Shown piece after piece: positions 62,401 to 64,000 of a DNA stretch of 64,000 nucleotides (the stretch's first letter is position 1; each line of letters begins with the position of its first letter). The stretch is from Haliclystus octoradiatus. Its lineage: Eukaryota; Cnidaria; Staurozoa; Stauromedusae; Haliclystidae. Below the pieces are notes generated by a model. The model worked only from the letters and a program-made list of their open reading frames with translations, had not been told where the DNA came from and made no database searches. The position numbers were made by a program, and so were the translations under genes. Where the stretch lies: NCBI GenBank assembly GCA_916610825.1, contig OU744448.1:28170107-28234106 (forward strand), given 5' to 3'.

Positions 62401-63154
62401 CTACACCAGAAGAGCTTGCGCAAACTGATAATGTTTGCATAATTTGTCGTGAAGAAATGACATCGGGAAAAAAATTACCATGTTCTCATATCTTCCATGT
62501 TCATTGTCTACGTTCATGGTTTCAAAGACAGCAATCATGTCCTACTTGTCGTATGGATGTTCTTAGTCCCGTTGCGCAACAACAAAGTGCTCAGCAACAA
62601 CAACCTCAAGCGCAGCAACAACAACAACAACAACAGCAAGCTGGTCCCATTCCACCACAGGGGCAACCAGGAGATTTCATACCAAATGCCAATGGTATGT
62701 ATGTATAGTGAGCATCAAGAGAGGTTGCTATTTAGAGGTGGCTGTAATACAGTAATATAATTTGCTGTTTTCTTAAATCTAAATACTTTTTGGTTGTTTA
62801 GGTTTTCCCGGTATGCCACCTGTCCCACCATTTCCACTCTGGGGTGCGCAGTCATCATCTTCTTCTGCACAATCAGTAAGTATTATCACTTTCTCTGCAA
62901 TGTTTGGGTGTAAATACAGTCCAATTAAAGTACAGTAGTAAACTGAAAATATTATAAATAAAATGGCAATTATCATATAACAATTAGCAATAACTTATTT
63001 ATACTTTCAAACCTAAGCCACAATTTTCATTAAAAGGATGTTTTTGGAAGCTTTATTGCTAACTCATTATTTCTTGAATCATCCCTTTAGGCTACTCCAA
63101 ATATGAACATGCCTTTCGGTATTCCTCCAATGATGCCTCCACAATTTATGTTTG
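53438..63154 (+). CDS. SYVN1: SYVN1/HRD1 ER-membrane E3 ubiquitin ligase, 3' end missing
   Basis: Eleven exons: 53438-53566, 56656-56748, 57216-57368, 58042-58090, 58645-58748, 59173-59299, 60154-60253, 61522-61587, 62390-62694, 62802-62875 and 63091-63154. The last ends in a GTGAGT donor, and further exons lie beyond the window; 421 codons are present (human 617 aa). HRD1 is the channel and ligase of ER-associated degradation, with SEL1L. The N-terminal multi-pass part follows the human protein closely (SSPSMAVLYIQAF, FFGQLRAAEME, FHWLAEDRIDYMERSP, ASVQLVFGFEYSIL, ENPWENKTVY, IKIHTFPLFAIRPMYLA). YPDATPEEL precedes the RING-H2 at about 290-327 (CIICREEM to CPTC, with HIFHVHC), then MDV. After it comes a Gln run coded by CAA repeats (about 62579-62640) and a Pro-rich region. 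The ATG is supported by the immediate hydrophobic signal-anchor. Confidence 0.96.
53909..54155. mobile_element. GC-rich MITE, second copy
   Basis: Inverted relative to 32024-32287 and similar throughout: CAGTCTGCAAATAATGGCAA at one end, TGCCATGCTTTGCAGACCGG at the other, with GATCAAATTTGACTTCAGGG inside. It lies in SYVN1 intron 1, next to a LINE end. Confidence 0.75.
54209..54605 (-). mobile_element. LINE 3' end, same family as 17960-18621
   Basis: On the minus strand it encodes FTHKIKLKLAPPLLSDFFQ, then DIYIKSSHRHSFQDAGAHKW, KDLP and RPTFKRLLEKHL, closely matching the end of the other copy. A 3' UTR and a GAT/ATG microsatellite tail follow at 54209-54232. It is 5'-truncated, in SYVN1 intron 1. 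Confidence 0.85.
54988..55195. mobile_element. hAT-type MITE with perfect 8-bp target duplication (CAGGGTC family)
   Basis: Ends CAGGGTCCAACAAAAT and, inward, CAGGGTCTGACAAAGT. The flanking octamers are both CGTAGCTT (54980-54987 and 55196-55203). No coding sequence. It is the reference copy for related elements at 30133-30300, 33803-33981, 58806-58968 and 59593-59768. SYVN1 intron 1. Confidence 0.9.
55990..56410 (+). repeat. Dispersed repeat, copy 1 (paired with 61700-62060)
   Basis: Shares with 61700-62060, in order, GTGATTGCACAC/GCGATTGATTGCACAC, TGCTGGACAATT, CCATCAA/TCCATCAG, TTGC-TGACAACTGA-AACCAT, ATCATCTGATGG and AATACAAACCATG. A (CA)n run at about 56004-56022 lies inside. SYVN1 intron 1. 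Confidence 0.65.
58806..58968. mobile_element. hAT-type MITE (CAGGGTC family)
   Basis: Starts CAGGGTCAGACAAAAG and ends near TTTTGTTGGACCCT; interior words CCTTCTGGAAT, TTGTTGAAGTGT and ATCAATTTTCTTCT match 59593-59768. Target duplication not clear. SYVN1 intron 5. Confidence 0.75.
59593..59768. mobile_element. hAT-type MITE (CAGGGTC family)
   Basis: Ends CAGGGTCCGACTATAG and, inward, CAGGGTCCGACAAAAG. Flanking octamers ATCCCGAG and ATCGCGGG agree at 6 of 8 bases, consistent with an aged hAT duplication. SYVN1 intron 6. Confidence 0.8.
60418..60513. mobile_element. MITE, CAGTGTAACC family, internally deleted
   Basis: Starts TA-CAGTGTAACCCGCTCAAG and ends ATTGCACTTAAGCAGGGGTT; about half the usual length. 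It runs directly into the truncated SINE at 60514. SYVN1 intron 7. Confidence 0.7.
60514..60657 (-). mobile_element. tRNA-derived SINE, truncated copy
   Basis: On the minus strand: A box TTGGTGTAGTGG, GCCCGCAGGGTCTTGGGTTC, B box GGTTCAATCCC and GTTGGCATCCAGCC, as in 21706-21925. The 3' part beyond CCAACAACCCC, including the A tail, is missing and replaced by the neighbouring MITE. SYVN1 intron 7. Confidence 0.82.
61700..62060 (+). repeat. Dispersed repeat, copy 2 (paired with 55990-56410)
   Basis: See the partner copy for shared words. Here the left edge has an extra palindrome, GTGATCGCATGCGCAC with GCGCATGCGATTGATTG (about 61675-61735). SYVN1 intron 8. Confidence 0.65.
62178..62320. repeat. 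Foldback repeat, arms about 40 bp
   Basis: AGAATTGAAACAAAGATGAG, then GGCAAAAGCCTTTTCGTTG, is repeated in inverted form as GGAAAAGGCTTTTGCC, then TCATCTTAGTTTCAATTCT, around a 60-bp spacer. It would form a strong hairpin in RNA. SYVN1 intron 8, just before the RING exon. Confidence 0.8.
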
Positions 63155-64000
63155 GTGAGTTGCACTTTTAAGTTACAGTACTTGTATTTGAATTTGAAAA
63201 GACATTGTATGCCGAGGGTCTAATAAACCAATATTCTCCCTGTCAAGAAAATCATAAGTCCCTGAACAGTTTGTGAAAAGTTTGTGAACATTTAGGCAAA
63301 TTCACATTCATGGACTCATGAACTGTTATTGATACGGCTGCATTATTGTTTGACAAACTACTCAATAATAATTTTGGTACGGACTGCGGGCGAGCATCAT
63401 TTAATAGCCATTTAGAAGCATTATTATTACAATACTTGCAATTTCTTTATGTTTTTTAAATTTGATTGTTTAATGAAGGAAATGGTTTTTATCTTTAAAC
63501 AGTCTTGAAATATAGAAAAGATTTGTAGATTCAAAAATATAAAGTTGTATATGTTAAATTATCTGATCAAGCCATATAGAATAATATTTCAAGATATAGA
63601 TAATTATTATTCACAGACCTGAATTCATTAGTTAATGTGATTTTTAACCATATTTTTATTTAAAATATGATTCCTAAAGTGAACATTAATTTATTATACG
63701 ATTTATACTTTACTTTTATACACAGTCAACCTTGGTTACAGGTAATACCCCCTTTTTAATCCCTACCTTGCTTAGTTAGTTGATTTAAAGTGCACATGAC
63801 ACAAAAAAGTTAAAACAAATTATTTTGGTTTTGCGAAAAAGGAGATACAATTTTTTATAATTCTGATTTCATCTTTTCATTCTGATGTCATTCTGACTGT
63901 CGTTCCGAGTTAGGAAAACAGTGAATGATCAAAAACAGGGTATATTTAACTTTAAATATCTCCACTTATACACGTCCAAATTAAAAAATCATTTTCACCA
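63155..64000. other. Start of SYVN1 intron 11, no exon seen
   Basis: After the GTGAGT donor no further SYVN1 exon appears before the window ends. A diverged member of the TTCATGAA palindrome family lies at about 63256-63330 (CCCTGAACAGTTTGTGAA and ACTCATGAACTGTT). The rest is AT-rich. Confidence 0.6.

Overview
The window is AT-rich nuclear DNA from an animal. Genes are split by GT-AG introns, use the standard code, and have long introns full of small transposon relics. The proteins (RNF8, XRCC3, C1D, RPS27A, CCDC85, SYVN1, ADF/cofilin) are typical of bilaterians. Protein divergence and gene style suggest an invertebrate, possibly an invertebrate deuterostome such as a tunicate, but nothing in the sequence fixes the species. 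Eight genes could be modelled exon by exon. In every case the splice phases close and no internal stop appears.

Layout: 1-351 (-) a short unrecognised ORF; 1900-3157 (+) an ADF/cofilin; 4076-12587 (-) RNF8, with a C-terminal CCHC zinc knuckle added; 13148-25185 (+) XRCC3; 27266-32519 (-) C1D; 33668-35364 (+) RPS27A (ubiquitin-eS31 fusion); 36262-43901 (-) CCDC85; 45404-52544 (-) a CRT-like transporter of the drug/metabolite superfamily; 53438-63154 (+) SYVN1/HRD1, which runs off the right edge. Three neighbouring pairs are head to head: RNF8/XRCC3 (560 bp between start codons), C1D/RPS27A and CRT-like/SYVN1.

Functionally, RNF8 and XRCC3 both act on DNA double-strand breaks, and C1D, next along, has also been linked to break repair as well as to the nuclear exosome. 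RPS27A supplies ubiquitin for ligases such as RNF8 and SYVN1. Whether this neighbourhood means co-regulation is inference.

The introns and intergenic DNA hold many mobile-element relics: an 826-bp hAT-type element with a perfect 8-bp target duplication, a hAT-type MITE family (one copy with a perfect 8-bp duplication), several TA-flanked pogo/Tigger-like MITE families (one with a paralogous empty site), tRNA-derived SINEs, LINE 3' ends with ATG tails, a broken LTR-type reverse transcriptase with three copies of a terminal module, foldback elements, and recurrent arrays of the palindrome GTTCATGAAC.
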